Made by a program: the position numbers and the translations under genes. Positions 18,499 to 27,361 of a DNA stretch of 64,000 nucleotides are shown here, piece by piece; the first letter of the stretch is position 1, and every line of letters starts with the position of its first letter. The notes below the pieces were generated by a model. It was not told the origin of the DNA. It searched no databases and saw nothing but the letters and a program-made list of their open reading frames with translations. Source of the DNA: Flavobacterium flabelliforme (GTDB taxonomy: Bacteria > Bacteroidota > Bacteroidia > Flavobacteriales > Flavobacteriaceae); contig NZ_JAGFBU010000002.1 in assembly GCF_017948675.1 (NCBI RefSeq), positions 124,001-188,000 of the forward strand. Direction: 5' to 3'.

Positions 18499-18843
18499 CT
18501 AATTATTTTCTAATGCTTCCCAAAATTCATAGGCTCTTCTTAAATGAGGCACCACTATAGTTCCGCCCACAAGTGTTGCAATTCCCATAGCTTCCATCAT
18601 TTCTTCTTTGGTAACGCCTTCTTTAAAACTAGTTTCTAAATGATATTTTACGCAATCATCACAACGTAAAACGGCTGAAGCTACTAATCCTAGTAATTCT
18701 TTTGTTTTTACATCTAATGCGCCTGCTGCGTATGCATTGGTGTCTAGATTAAAGATTCTTTTTACGATTTTATTATTGTCTGCCAATAATTTTTCGTTCA
18801 TCTTTGAACGGTATTCATTGAATTCTTCTATTATATCAGCCAT
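18499..18843 (-). CDS. AhpD-like carboxymuconolactone decarboxylase-family protein
   Basis: 114 residues, all-helical small protein with the redox motif CDDCVKYH (Cys61, Cys64), as in AhpD-type alkylhydroperoxidases. Lacks the features of a true carboxymuconolactone decarboxylase, so a peroxidase or thiol-redox role is more likely. Its start overlaps the tatC stop by 8 bases, and it is the last gene of the kdsD-tatC operon. Substrate unknown. Confidence 0.85.
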   Translation of the reverse strand: MADIIEEFNEYRSKMNEKLLADNNKIVKRIFNLDTNAYAAGALDVKTKELLGLVASAVLRCDDCVKYHLETSFKEGVTKEEMMEAMGIATLVGGTIVVPHLRRAYEFWEALENN

Positions 18844-19651
18844 TTATTTTGTTTTTATTTTTTACTACTATTTTAGAGATTATGATACTTGCTTCATAAA
18901 TGATAAGCATAGGTATTGTTACGATTACTTGACTTACTACGTCTGGAGGGGTAACAATTGCAGCAACGATTAAGATGACAATTACGGCATATTTCCAATA
19001 TTTTCTTAAAAATTGTGGAGTTACAAGTCCTAATTTAGTCAAGAAATAAATGATAATTGGTAACTCAAAAAATAAACCACAAGCAATAACACTAGTTTTT
19101 ACCATTCCAATATAGGAATCTACACTAAATTGGTTTTTTACAACATTACTTATAGTAAATGTGGCAAAGAAATTAACCGACATAGGCACTATCACAAAAT
19201 AACCAAATAATACACCTAAAAAGAAAAGCAAAGAGGATGAAAATATAAATAACTTTGCATTTTTCTTTTCTGCTGTATATAAAGCTGGGCTGATAAATTT
19301 CCAAACTTCCCATAATATGAATGGAAATCCAAGAATGAATCCTGCCGTAATACAAGTCCAAATCAAAACATTGATCTGACCTTCCATATTCGTATTTTGA
19401 ATGATAAAGGGCATTTCAGTTACGCATATTGTTTCACCAAAACCCAATTGGTTGGATAAGTCACAAAAAAAGCGATAAGTCACAAAATTGGGACTTGTAG
19501 GCCCAAAAATGATCACATCAAAAATATAATCACTTACAAAAAAAGTGAAAGTGGCCAAAATTAATATGGCAATTGTGCTTCGAACCAATAACCATCTTAA
19601 TTCTTCAAGATGGTCTAAAAACGACATTTCGTTTAAGTTTTTTTTAGCCAT
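18836..19651 (-). CDS. tatC: Sec-independent protein translocase subunit TatC
   Basis: 271 residues with six predicted membrane helices. N-terminal MSFLDHLEELRW is the conserved TatC entry motif with the catalytically important Glu; LWEVWKFISPALY and the SVNFFATF region follow. It recognises twin-arginine signal peptides of folded proteins. No TatA/TatB gene is in the window. The ATG overlaps the kdsD stop by one base and the stop overlaps the AhpD-like gene by 8, so all three are coupled. Confidence 0.95.
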   Translation of the reverse strand: MAKKNLNEMSFLDHLEELRWLLVRSTIAILILATFTFFVSDYIFDVIIFGPTSPNFVTYRFFCDLSNQLGFGETICVTEMPFIIQNTNMEGQINVLIWTCITAGFILGFPFILWEVWKFISPALYTAEKKNAKLFIFSSSLLFFLGVLFGYFVIVPMSVNFFATFTISNVVKNQFSVDSYIGMVKTSVIACGLFFELPIIIYFLTKLGLVTPQFLRKYWKYAVIVILIVAAIVTPPDVVSQVIVTIPMLIIYEASIIISKIVVKNKNKING

Positions 19652-20616
19652 TATACGATTCCTTCTTTTAAAATATCATGTAAGTGTAATACGCCTTTGT
19701 AGTCCCCATTATCTACTACTACTAATTGAGTAATAGAGAAATCCTCCATTATGTTTAATGCTTCCACAACCATAGCTTCAGATGTTGTTATTTTTGGATT
19801 GATTGTCATAATGTCTTTTGCAGTCAAATCGGCAAAAGTATCTATGTCATTTAACATTCGCCTAATATCACCATCAGTTATAATGCCTATCACCTTATCA
19901 TTTTCGACTACTGCAGTAACTCCTAATCGTTTTTCTGAAATTTCAAAAATTACTTTTTTTATAGAAGCTTCTGGTGCAACCATAGGTTTTAAGCTGTGTT
20001 CTAACATGTCTTTTACGCGTAGTAAAAGTTTTTTTCCTAAAGCACCTCCTGGATGATAAACAGCAAAATCTTCTGGTTTAAAATCGCGCATTTCCATAAG
20101 ACAAACAATAAGCGCATCACCCATTACTAATTGTGCCGTGGTGCTATTTGTAGGAGCTAAGTTGTTTGGACAAGATTCTCCATCTACTGTAGTATTTAAT
20201 ACAATATCAGAACCTTTGGCTAAAAACGAAGTCATGTTTCCCGTTATTGCAATAAGTGTGTTTCCAAATCTTTTTAATAAAGGAACCAATACTTTTATTT
20301 CTGGACTGTTACCGCTTTTTGAAATGCAAATAATTACATCTTCACTTTGAATCATGCCTAAATCGCCATGTATAGCTTCGGATGCGTGCAAAAAAAGTGC
20401 TGGAGTGCCAGTAGAATTGAATGATGCAACCATTTTTTGTGCAATAATAGCACTCTTTCCTATACCCGTTACTACTAATCTTCCTTTAGAATTGTAGATT
20501 TTTTGTACGGCCTCTATAAAGTTTGCATCCACAAAGTCAGCTAGTTTGGCAATAGATTCACTTTCAGATAGGATTGTTTTTTTGGCGCTAGCCAATATAT
20601 TTTCTTTAGTAATCAA
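19651..20616 (-). CDS. kdsD: KpsF/GutQ-family D-arabinose 5-phosphate isomerase
   Basis: 321 residues from a TTG at 20616. An N-terminal SIS domain (VTGIGKSAIIAQK, then HASEAIHGDLGM) precedes two CBS domains (from about residue 205). It interconverts ribulose-5-phosphate and arabinose-5-phosphate, the first step to Kdo for LPS. A longer frame to 20787 adds 57 residues that are not family-like and overlap the divergent recQ coding region, so the TTG start is preferred. A promoter reads CTTG-N18-TAAATTTG just upstream. Confidence 0.92.
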   Translation of the reverse strand: MITKENILASAKKTILSESESIAKLADFVDANFIEAVQKIYNSKGRLVVTGIGKSAIIAQKMVASFNSTGTPALFLHASEAIHGDLGMIQSEDVIICISKSGNSPEIKVLVPLLKRFGNTLIAITGNMTSFLAKGSDIVLNTTVDGESCPNNLAPTNSTTAQLVMGDALIVCLMEMRDFKPEDFAVYHPGGALGKKLLLRVKDMLEHSLKPMVAPEASIKKVIFEISEKRLGVTAVVENDKVIGIITDGDIRRMLNDIDTFADLTAKDIMTINPKITTSEAMVVEALNIMEDFSITQLVVVDNGDYKGVLHLHDILKEGIV

Positions 20617-20670
20617 AACAGAATAATTAAAATTTGTATGTGTAAAAGAAATTTGTACCTTTAGGTGTTG

Positions 20671-20700
20671 CAAATTTATACAAAATACCACATAATCAAG
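20671..20700 (-). promoter_or_regulatory. Promoter of kdsD-tatC operon
   Basis: On the minus strand CTTG (20697-20700) is followed after 18 bases by TAAATTTG (20671-20678), close to the Bacteroidetes consensus. Its position 54 bases before TTG 20616 supports the short form of kdsD. Confidence 0.6.
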
Positions 20701-20701
20701 A

Positions 20702-22897
20702 ATGAATCCAAACGAAATTGACATACATAAAGAATTAAAGAAGTATTTTGGCTTTAGCCAATTCAAAGGATTGCAGGAACAAGTCATAAAAAGTATACTG
20801 AATCCACAGAATACCTTTGTGATTATGCCTACTGGAGGCGGTAAATCACTTTGTTATCAATTACCAGCTTTAATTCGAGAAGGGACTGCAATAGTAGTTT
20901 CTCCTTTGATTGCTTTAATGAAAAATCAAGTCGATGCCATCCGAAGTTTGTCTTCAGAAAACGGAATTGCTCACGTTTTAAATTCTTCCCTTACCAAAAC
21001 AGAGATTGCTCAAGTAAAAAAAGACATTACTTCTGGATTGACAAAGTTGCTTTATGTAGCACCAGAATCGTTGACTAAAGAAGAGTATGTGAGTTTTCTT
21101 AAAAATGTAACGATATCTTTTGTAGCAATTGACGAAGCCCATTGTATTTCGGAATGGGGACATGATTTTAGACCAGAGTATAGAAATCTAAAACATATAA
21201 TTAAACAATTAGGAGATGTTCCTATTATTGGTTTAACCGCAACTGCTACTCCAAAAGTTCAAGAAGATATCTTGAAAAATCTAGATATGACTGATGCGAC
21301 AACTTTTAAAGCCTCATTCAATAGACCTAATTTATATTACGAAGTACGCACCAAAACAAAAAATATTGAATCGGATATTATTCGTTTCATCAAACAACAT
21401 AAAGGCAAATCAGGAATTATTTATTGCTTGAGTCGCAAAAAAGTAGAAGCAATTGCTGAGGTTTTGCAAGTCAACGGAATAAGTGCTGTTCCTTATCACG
21501 CCGGTTTAGATGCTAAAACTAGAGCCAAACATCAAGATATGTTCCTGATGGAAGATGTAGATGTTGTTGTGGCTACTATCGCATTCGGTATGGGAATTGA
21601 TAAACCAGATGTGCGTTTTGTAATTCATCATGATATTCCAAAATCATTAGAAAGTTATTACCAGGAAACTGGTCGTGCAGGAAGAGATGGTGGTGAAGGG
21701 CATTGTCTTGCCTATTACTCTTATAAAGATGTAGAAAAGCTAGAAAAATTCATGTCTGGCAAACCTGTTGCTGAACAAGAAATAGGTTTCGCTTTATTGC
21801 AAGAAGTGGTGGCTTATGCCGAAACTTCGATGTCAAGAAGAAAGTTCCTACTTCATTATTTCGGAGAAGAATTTGATGACATAACTGGCGAAGGTGCCGA
21901 TATGGATGATAATGTTCGCAATCCGAAAACCAAAATTGAAGCTAAAGATCAAGTCGTAAAACTGTTACAAGTTGTACGCGATACCAAACATTTATATAAA
22001 TCAAAAGAGGTTGTCTTTACCTTAATAGGACGCGTAAACGCAGTTATAAAAGCACATAGAACAGATGTCCAATCTTTTTTTGGGTGTGGAGCAAGCTATG
22101 ATGAAAAGTATTGGATGGCATTGTTAAGACAAGTTTTAGTTGCTGGATATTTATCTAAAGATATTGAGACTTATGGAATTGTGAAAATTACAGATAAAGG
22201 ATTAGACTTTATTAAAAACCCGCAATCTTTTATGATGTCTGAGGATCACGAATACAACGAAACGGTTGACGAAGCTATTGTTACTGCTTCTAAATCATCG
22301 GCAATTGCAGATGAAGTTTTGATGGGTATGCTTAGGGATTTAAGAAAAAAAGTAGCTAAGAAAGTGGGCGTTCCTCCGTTTGTAGTTTTTCAAGATCCTT
22401 CATTGGAAGATATGGCATTGAAATATCCTATTTCTCAAGAAGAAATGATTAATATTCATGGTGTTGGAGAAGGTAAAGCTAAGAAATATGGTAAAGAATT
22501 TCTGGAGTTAATCAGTCGCTATGTTGAAGAAAATGACATTATAAGGCCAGAGGATCTAGTTGTTAAGTCTACTGGAGTAAATTCTGTAAACAAGCTTTAT
22601 ATTATACAAAATATAGATCGTAAATTACCTCTTAATGATATTGCTTCTGCAAAAGGGATCAATATGGATGCTTTAATCAAAGAAATGGAGCAAATTGTTT
22701 ATTCAGGTACAAAACTGAATATTAAATACTGGATTGATGATATGCTTGATGAAGATCAGCAAGAAGAAATTCATGATTATTATATGGAATCGGAGTCTGA
22801 TAGCATTGAATCAGCGTTGAAAGAATTTGATGGCGATTATGATCTTGATGAATTGCGATTAATGCGTATCAAGTTTATTAGTGAAGTGGCAAATTAA
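20702..22897 (+). CDS. recQ: ATP-dependent DNA helicase RecQ
   Basis: 731 residues, somewhat longer than E. coli RecQ. Walker A MPTGGGKS (42-49), DEAH box IDEAHCISEWGHDF (from 143), motif VI QETGRAGRDG, then RQC winged-helix and HRDC (about residues 535-610) domains. An extra acidic C-terminal region of about 110 residues follows HRDC. A 3'-5' helicase of recombination and fork repair. It is divergent from kdsD with an 85-base shared promoter region. Confidence 0.96.
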   Translation: MNPNEIDIHKELKKYFGFSQFKGLQEQVIKSILNPQNTFVIMPTGGGKSLCYQLPALIREGTAIVVSPLIALMKNQVDAIRSLSSENGIAHVLNSSLTKTEIAQVKKDITSGLTKLLYVAPESLTKEEYVSFLKNVTISFVAIDEAHCISEWGHDFRPEYRNLKHIIKQLGDVPIIGLTATATPKVQEDILKNLDMTDATTFKASFNRPNLYYEVRTKTKNIESDIIRFIKQHKGKSGIIYCLSRKKVEAIAEVLQVNGISAVPYHAGLDAKTRAKHQDMFLMEDVDVVVATIAFGMGIDKPDVRFVIHHDIPKSLESYYQETGRAGRDGGEGHCLAYYSYKDVEKLEKFMSGKPVAEQEIGFALLQEVVAYAETSMSRRKFLLHYFGEEFDDITGEGADMDDNVRNPKTKIEAKDQVVKLLQVVRDTKHLYKSKEVVFTLIGRVNAVIKAHRTDVQSFFGCGASYDEKYWMALLRQVLVAGYLSKDIETYGIVKITDKGLDFIKNPQSFMMSEDHEYNETVDEAIVTASKSSAIADEVLMGMLRDLRKKVAKKVGVPPFVVFQDPSLEDMALKYPISQEEMINIHGVGEGKAKKYGKEFLELISRYVEENDIIRPEDLVVKSTGVNSVNKLYIIQNIDRKLPLNDIASAKGINMDALIKEMEQIVYSGTKLNIKYWIDDMLDEDQQEEIHDYYMESESDSIESALKEFDGDYDLDELRLMRIKFISEVAN

Positions 22898-22912
22898 GAT
22901 ATCATATTATAT

Positions 22913-22964
22913 AAAAAAGAACCAAATTTAAACATTATATCATGTTGAAATTTGGTTCTTTTTT
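22913..22964. terminator. Bidirectional terminator between recQ and the convergent small gene
   Basis: A 17-base perfect inverted repeat (core AGAACCAAATTT / AAATTTGGTTCT) with A and T runs at the ends and an 18-base loop. It serves recQ on + and the gene at 22973 on -. Confidence 0.85.
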
Positions 22965-22972
22965 ATTGGATA

Positions 22973-23212
22973 TTATCCTTCATAAACTTCTCCTCGATGT
23001 GGTTTCAAAGTGTCACGAACAGCAATCATATTTTCTTCATTTACTACCATAAAGGCAATAGCAAACATTTCGCTGATTATTTCAAAACCCGTAATATCTA
23101 ACGGAAATTTTTCAATGGCGATGTATTCTTTTAAATGAATTTCATGGTGCTCAGCTGTTTTTGAGGAAGCAGGTCCACGGAAATCCCAAATTAATTTTAT
23201 TTTTCGAGACAT
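22973..23212 (-). CDS. Conserved-looking hypothetical protein, 79 residues
   Basis: Not recognised. Soluble, no signal or membrane helix; pattern IKLIWDFRGP at the start, a HHEIHLKEY stretch, and a predicted alpha/beta arrangement. The gene is a separate unit between the recQ terminator and the divergent oxidoreductase gene. Good coding character (ATG start, no competing frame) supports a real gene. No function is proposed. Confidence 0.7.
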   Translation of the reverse strand: MSRKIKLIWDFRGPASSKTAEHHEIHLKEYIAIEKFPLDITGFEIISEMFAIAFMVVNEENMIAVRDTLKPHRGEVYEG

Positions 23213-23382
23213 ATTTATAGAAATTATATAAGTTGTTATGTTTTAATTGCCAAAGTTACAAAGTCTATTTTAAAAAAGCATTTCTCATTCAATAACTAAT
23301 TTCACTTCAAAATACTACTTTTGTACTTTGTTTTCAATATTTGAATAAACTGATTGAGAAAATAAAGATTAAAAAATAAAAA

Positions 23383-24948
23383 ATGCCACAAGAACTTCTT
23401 TTACAAGTTACTCCCGAAATAGCAGCCAACGAATTGTTGCTAAAAGACTATTTGGCGAAACATATTAAAGTTTCGGTCAATGAAATTCAGCATGTCTCTA
23501 TTTTGAAGCGTTCCGTAGACGCACGTCAGAAATCTATAAAAATAAATTTAAAAGTATCGGTTTATTTAAAAGGAGAACCTTTTCATGAAACTGAATTTAG
23601 GCTTCCTGATTATAAAAATGTTTCTAATGCGCAAGAAGTAATCGTTGTTGGAGCAGGTCCAGCTGGATTATTTGCTGCTTTACAGTTAATAGAACTTGGG
23701 CTTAAGCCAGTTGTAATTGAACGAGGTAAAGAGGTTCGCGGTCGCCGTCGTGATCTAAAAGCTATTAATGTAGATCATGTGGTAAACGAAGATTCTAATT
23801 ATTGTTTTGGTGAAGGTGGCGCAGGTACCTATTCTGATGGAAAACTATATACGCGCTCTAAAAAACGAGGTGATGTCACCCGAATTTTGGAATTGTTTGT
23901 AGCTTTTGGTGCTACTCCAGATATTCTAGTAGACGCACATCCGCACATTGGAACCAATAAGTTACCTCAAATTATTCAGGATATTCGAGAGAAAATTATT
24001 GAATTTGGTGGGCAAGTTTTATTCGAAACTAAGTTAACAGATATTTTAATTAAAAATAATGAAGTTCAAGGAATAGTTACTCACAAAGGAGAAACTATTC
24101 TGGCTAATAAATTAATTCTTGCAACGGGACATTCCGCTCGTGATATTTATGAATTATTAGATAAAAAGAAAGTATTCATAGAAGCAAAACCTTTTGCATT
24201 GGGAGTAAGAGCGGAGCATCCACAATCCTTGATTGATAGTATTCAGTACAGTTGTGATTATCGTGGCGAGCATTTGCCTCCAGCTCCATATTCTATTGTG
24301 AAGCAGGTTAATGGTCGTGGGATGTATTCTTTTTGTATGTGTCCAGGTGGTGTTATAGCGCCTTGTGCAACAAGTAAGGGTGAAGTAGTTACGAATGGTT
24401 GGTCTCCGTCTAAACGAGATCAGGTTACGGCTAATTCCGGAATTGTAATCGAATTAAAATTAGAAGATTTTAAACCTTTTGCTAAATTTGGTGCTCTGGC
24501 TGGAATGGAATTCCAAAAAAGTATTGAGCAAAAAGCATGGCATTTAGCCGGGGAAACTCAAAAAGTACCAGCACAACGAATGATCGATTTTACTCAAAAC
24601 CGAGTGTCTTCAGATATACCCAAAACATCATACGTTCCTGGAACTACATCTATAGAAATGGGACAAGTTTTTCCTGGTTTTTTAACTCAAATTTTAAGAG
24701 AAGGCTTTACAGAATTTGGCAAATCAATGCGTGGATATCTTACAAACGACGCCGTTCTTCATGCGCCAGAATCTAGAACTTCATCACCGGTGCGTATCCC
24801 AAGAGATATTTATTCGTATGAACATTTACAAATAAAGGGGTTATATCCGTGTGGAGAAGGAGCAGGTTATGCTGGCGGTATCATATCAGCGGCTATAGAT
24901 GGTGAAAAATGCGCTTTAATGATTGCTGCCACTTTAAAGAAACAATAG
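23383..24948 (+). CDS. FAD-dependent oxidoreductase (COG2509-type)
   Basis: 521 residues. The first ~75 residues form a small N-terminal domain, followed by the dinucleotide-binding motif VVGAGPAGLFAALQL (GxGxxG at about 90-95) and ERGKEVRGRRRD. A C-terminal GEGAGYAGGI segment closes the FAD site. This is the uncharacterised FAD-dependent dehydrogenase family found across bacteria; substrate unknown. A TACTTTTG promoter element lies at 23316-23323. Ends at a terminator shared with msrA. Confidence 0.88.
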   Translation: MPQELLLQVTPEIAANELLLKDYLAKHIKVSVNEIQHVSILKRSVDARQKSIKINLKVSVYLKGEPFHETEFRLPDYKNVSNAQEVIVVGAGPAGLFAALQLIELGLKPVVIERGKEVRGRRRDLKAINVDHVVNEDSNYCFGEGGAGTYSDGKLYTRSKKRGDVTRILELFVAFGATPDILVDAHPHIGTNKLPQIIQDIREKIIEFGGQVLFETKLTDILIKNNEVQGIVTHKGETILANKLILATGHSARDIYELLDKKKVFIEAKPFALGVRAEHPQSLIDSIQYSCDYRGEHLPPAPYSIVKQVNGRGMYSFCMCPGGVIAPCATSKGEVVTNGWSPSKRDQVTANSGIVIELKLEDFKPFAKFGALAGMEFQKSIEQKAWHLAGETQKVPAQRMIDFTQNRVSSDIPKTSYVPGTTSIEMGQVFPGFLTQILREGFTEFGKSMRGYLTNDAVLHAPESRTSSPVRIPRDIYSYEHLQIKGLYPCGEGAGYAGGIISAAIDGEKCALMIAATLKKQ

Positions 24949-25004
24949 AATTAACTAAAAACGAATTTCTTTTAAAAGTAAATTTGTTAAATAAAAAGTA
25001 TAAA

Positions 25005-25036
25005 AAAACCGTCTTACTGTTTTGTGAGACGGTTTT
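25005..25036. terminator. Bidirectional terminator between the FAD oxidoreductase gene and msrA
   Basis: AAAACCGTCTTAC pairs with GTGAGACGGTTTT (one G-T pair) around a TGTTTT loop, with A/T runs on both sides. It sits between two convergent genes. Confidence 0.85.
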
Positions 25037-25042
25037 ATTCGT

Positions 25043-25672
25043 TTATTTCTTTTTGTTTTTTAATCGATCTTTGAATAATTTTTCAAATTTCTCTATTTTA
25101 GGCTGTATCACTAATTTGCAATAAGGCTCACTTTTATTATTAGCATAATAGTTTTGTTGATAATTTTCTGCTTTGTAAAATTGTTTCAAAGGTTCTAATG
25201 TGGTTACAATGGGACTATCGTAAACTTTTGCTTTTTTGAGTGCATTTATTATAGATTGAGCTGCAAGTTTTTGTTCTTCGTTTTTATAAAAAATAGCAGA
25301 TCGATATTGAGTTCCTACATCAGCACCTTGACGATTGAGTGTTGTTGGATCGTGTACTGTGAAAAAAACATTGAAAATTTCATCTAAATTAGTGGTGTTT
25401 TTATCAAAGGTAATTTGTACAACTTCTGCATGACCCGTTTTTCCAGTACATACTTCTTCGTAAGTTGGATTTACAGTTGTTCCTCCCGCATATCCTGAAA
25501 CAACTGATTTCACTCCATCTAAGTTTTCATAAATAGCTTCAACACACCAATAGCAACCACCAGCTAAAGTAATGGTTTCAATAGAAGATTGTTTTGTGTT
25601 TTTATCGGAGTTATTTTTCTGTGCAAACAAACTTGAGCTCGCAAGCACAAATACTAGTAATAGCTTTTTCAT
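25043..25672 (-). CDS. msrA: Exported peptide-methionine (S)-S-oxide reductase
   Basis: 209 residues from ATG 25672. An N-terminal signal peptide (MKKLLLVFVLASSSLFAQ) precedes the MsrA domain; GGCYWC (Cys40) is the catalytic motif, with GYAGG and GHAEVVQI conserved. It repairs S-sulfoxide in methionines of exported proteins. An upstream in-frame start at 25705 only adds residues before the signal peptide and overlaps msrB. The gene follows msrB by one base, so the two act as one operon. Confidence 0.94.
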   Translation of the reverse strand: MKKLLLVFVLASSSLFAQKNNSDKNTKQSSIETITLAGGCYWCVEAIYENLDGVKSVVSGYAGGTTVNPTYEEVCTGKTGHAEVVQITFDKNTTNLDEIFNVFFTVHDPTTLNRQGADVGTQYRSAIFYKNEEQKLAAQSIINALKKAKVYDSPIVTTLEPLKQFYKAENYQQNYYANNKSEPYCKLVIQPKIEKFEKLFKDRLKNKKK

Positions 25673-25673
25673 A

Positions 25674-26234
25674 TTATTTAGAATCAGGTACAAAGTCAAG
25701 TGCAATAGAGTTCATGCAATATCTTTTTCCGGTTGGTTCCGGTCCGTCATCAAATAGGTGACCTAAATGTCCGTGGCATCTTCCGCAAAGCACTTCTGTT
25801 CTTTGCATTCCTAAGGAATTGTCATTTTTAAAAACCACACTATTTCTGTTTTCTTGCTCAAAGAAACTTGGCCACCCACAAGTGCTAGAGAATTTTGCGC
25901 CAGAGCGAAATAATTTGTTGCCACAAGCTGCGCAATAATAAGTTCCTTTATCATCAGTGTTCCAATATTTTCCAGTAAATGGTCTTTCTGTATCGGCATT
26001 GCGCGATACTTCATAAACGTCTTCTGGTAAAACTTTTTTCCATTCGGCATCCGTAACTTTTAGTTGCGTTGTATCCGTGTTAGAATAATAAGGGTTTCCT
26101 GGTTTTTTGATCGTATTTTCCATAGTTATACTTTTTTTTATATCTTTTTGCTTTGCAGATGTTTGGCCACAAGCAGTGAACATGAATAAAGGAAGCAAAA
26201 ATAAGAGACTTAAAAAATGGGTTATTGTTTTCAT
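25674..26234 (-). CDS. msrB: Peptide-methionine (R)-S-oxide reductase, lipoprotein
   Basis: 186 residues. The N-terminus has a lipobox (FMFTAC, Cys22), so the enzyme is probably tethered to a membrane outside the cytoplasm. The MsrB domain shows both zinc CxxC pairs (CAAC and CGRC) and the catalytic RYCMNS (Cys173). It reduces the R-sulfoxide and complements MsrA, encoded one base downstream. An upstream TACATTTG (26322-26329, minus strand) is a plausible promoter element. Confidence 0.95.
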   Translation of the reverse strand: MKTITHFLSLLFLLPLFMFTACGQTSAKQKDIKKSITMENTIKKPGNPYYSNTDTTQLKVTDAEWKKVLPEDVYEVSRNADTERPFTGKYWNTDDKGTYYCAACGNKLFRSGAKFSSTCGWPSFFEQENRNSVVFKNDNSLGMQRTEVLCGRCHGHLGHLFDDGPEPTGKRYCMNSIALDFVPDSK

Positions 26235-26699
26235 AATTATTGTATTGTTGATTTTAAAATTAGCAGAGTTTATCTCTAGTATTTGTTTTAGAATTCATTC
26301 GTGCTAACGCTTACTTTAATACAAATGTAAAGCCTTGCTCGGTTTTTATAACCCTCTCGCTTTGTAATTTAATAATGATTTAAGTAAGGTTTAACTATTT
26401 CTATTTACGTCTAAAGACTTGTTTTGGTTTTAGAAATAATAAAAAAGTAGTTGTTGTAGAACTGTTTTACTCTTATTGATATTATTATGGTTTCTATTAA
26501 TCTCAAAAATGGTAGGATATTTAGATTTTTTAGAAAATGGTACTTTAAATTAATCTTCTAATTTAATAGGTAATAGTACTGTTTTTCAATTCGTGTCATG
26601 ATGCAGTTGTTGTTGCGGCAAATTTAATTTGTTGTGTGTTTTATAATAGATTTAGTTTTAAGAAGTATGGGATAATTCGAGAATTAATTGAATGAAATA

Positions 26700-26718
26700 T
26701 TTGTTCAACTTGAACAAA
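26700..26718. promoter_or_regulatory. Perfect palindrome upstream of idi, operator candidate
   Basis: TTTGTTCAA and TTGAACAAA are perfect inverted arms around a single C. The site lies 45 bases before the idi -7 element, a normal distance for activator or repressor binding. There is no T run after it, so it is not a terminator. Confidence 0.6.
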
Positions 26719-26762
26719 ATGAAACAGAACGTTAAAGCCTAGATCCCTAATTTTCTTTTTTG

Positions 26763-26770
26763 TATTTTTG
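26763..26770 (+). promoter_or_regulatory. Promoter -7 element for idi-queD-bcp
   Basis: TATTTTTG fits TAnnTTTG and lies 17 bases before the ATG. No good -33 element is visible, consistent with a promoter needing an activator. Confidence 0.5.
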
Positions 26771-26787
26771 GCAGGAAATACATTTAT

Positions 26788-27339
26788 ATGACAGAAGAAA
26801 ACGTAATCTTAGTTAATGAAAATGATGAGCAAATAGGATTAATGCCTAAGCTTGAGGCGCATGAAAAAGCAGTTTTGCATCGTGCCTTTTCTGTTTTTGT
26901 ATTGAATAGTAAAAACGAAATCATGTTGCAGCAACGTGCACATCAAAAATATCATTCTCCTTTATTGTGGACAAATACCTGTTGCAGTCATCAACGCGAT
27001 GGGGAAACAAATATTCAAGCAGGAAGCAGACGTTTGTTTGAAGAAATGGGTTTTAAGACAGAACTTAAAGAGCTTTTTCATTTTATTTACAAAGCTCCTT
27101 TTGATAATGGTTTAACCGAGCACGAATTAGATCATGTCATGATTGGCTATTATAATGATGCTCCTGTAGTTAATCCTGAAGAAGTAGAAAACTGGAAATG
27201 GATGAAAATTGAAGAGGTTAAAACAGATATGTTGACTCATCCTGAATTATACACCGTTTGGTTTAAAATTATTTTTGACGAGTTTTATCATTTTCTAGAA
27301 GAAAATAAAAGTCCTTTGTCAATAGAAGAAAGATTCTAA
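26788..27339 (+). CDS. idi: Isopentenyl-diphosphate delta-isomerase, type I
   Basis: 183 residues. Nudix-fold metal enzyme that interconverts IPP and DMAPP. The catalytic Cys is in TNTCCSHQ; the catalytic Glu lies in the EHELDHV stretch; the degenerate Nudix helix is GSRRLFEEMGF. It supplies carotenoid, menaquinone and undecaprenol synthesis. First gene of an apparent idi-queD-bcp unit (22-base gap to queD). A palindrome upstream suggests regulated expression. Confidence 0.95.
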   Translation: MTEENVILVNENDEQIGLMPKLEAHEKAVLHRAFSVFVLNSKNEIMLQQRAHQKYHSPLLWTNTCCSHQRDGETNIQAGSRRLFEEMGFKTELKELFHFIYKAPFDNGLTEHELDHVMIGYYNDAPVVNPEEVENWKWMKIEEVKTDMLTHPELYTVWFKIIFDEFYHFLEENKSPLSIEERF

Positions 27340-27361
27340 AACAGCTAATTTATTCTATAAT

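Larger units (their letters stand above)
26235..26787. other. Large divergent intergenic region between msrB and idi
   Basis: 553 bases with no convincing open frame on either strand. It holds a minus-strand TACATTTG element for msrBA, a perfect 19-base palindrome and a plus-strand TATTTTTG element for idi. I see nothing else convincing in about 350 bases of AT-rich sequence between these signals; an untranslated RNA cannot be excluded. Confidence 0.6.

Noticed and set aside
20617..20787. Longer kdsD frame
   Set aside because: It overlaps recQ coding sequence and lies upstream of a good promoter; the TTG at 20616 gives the normal family length.
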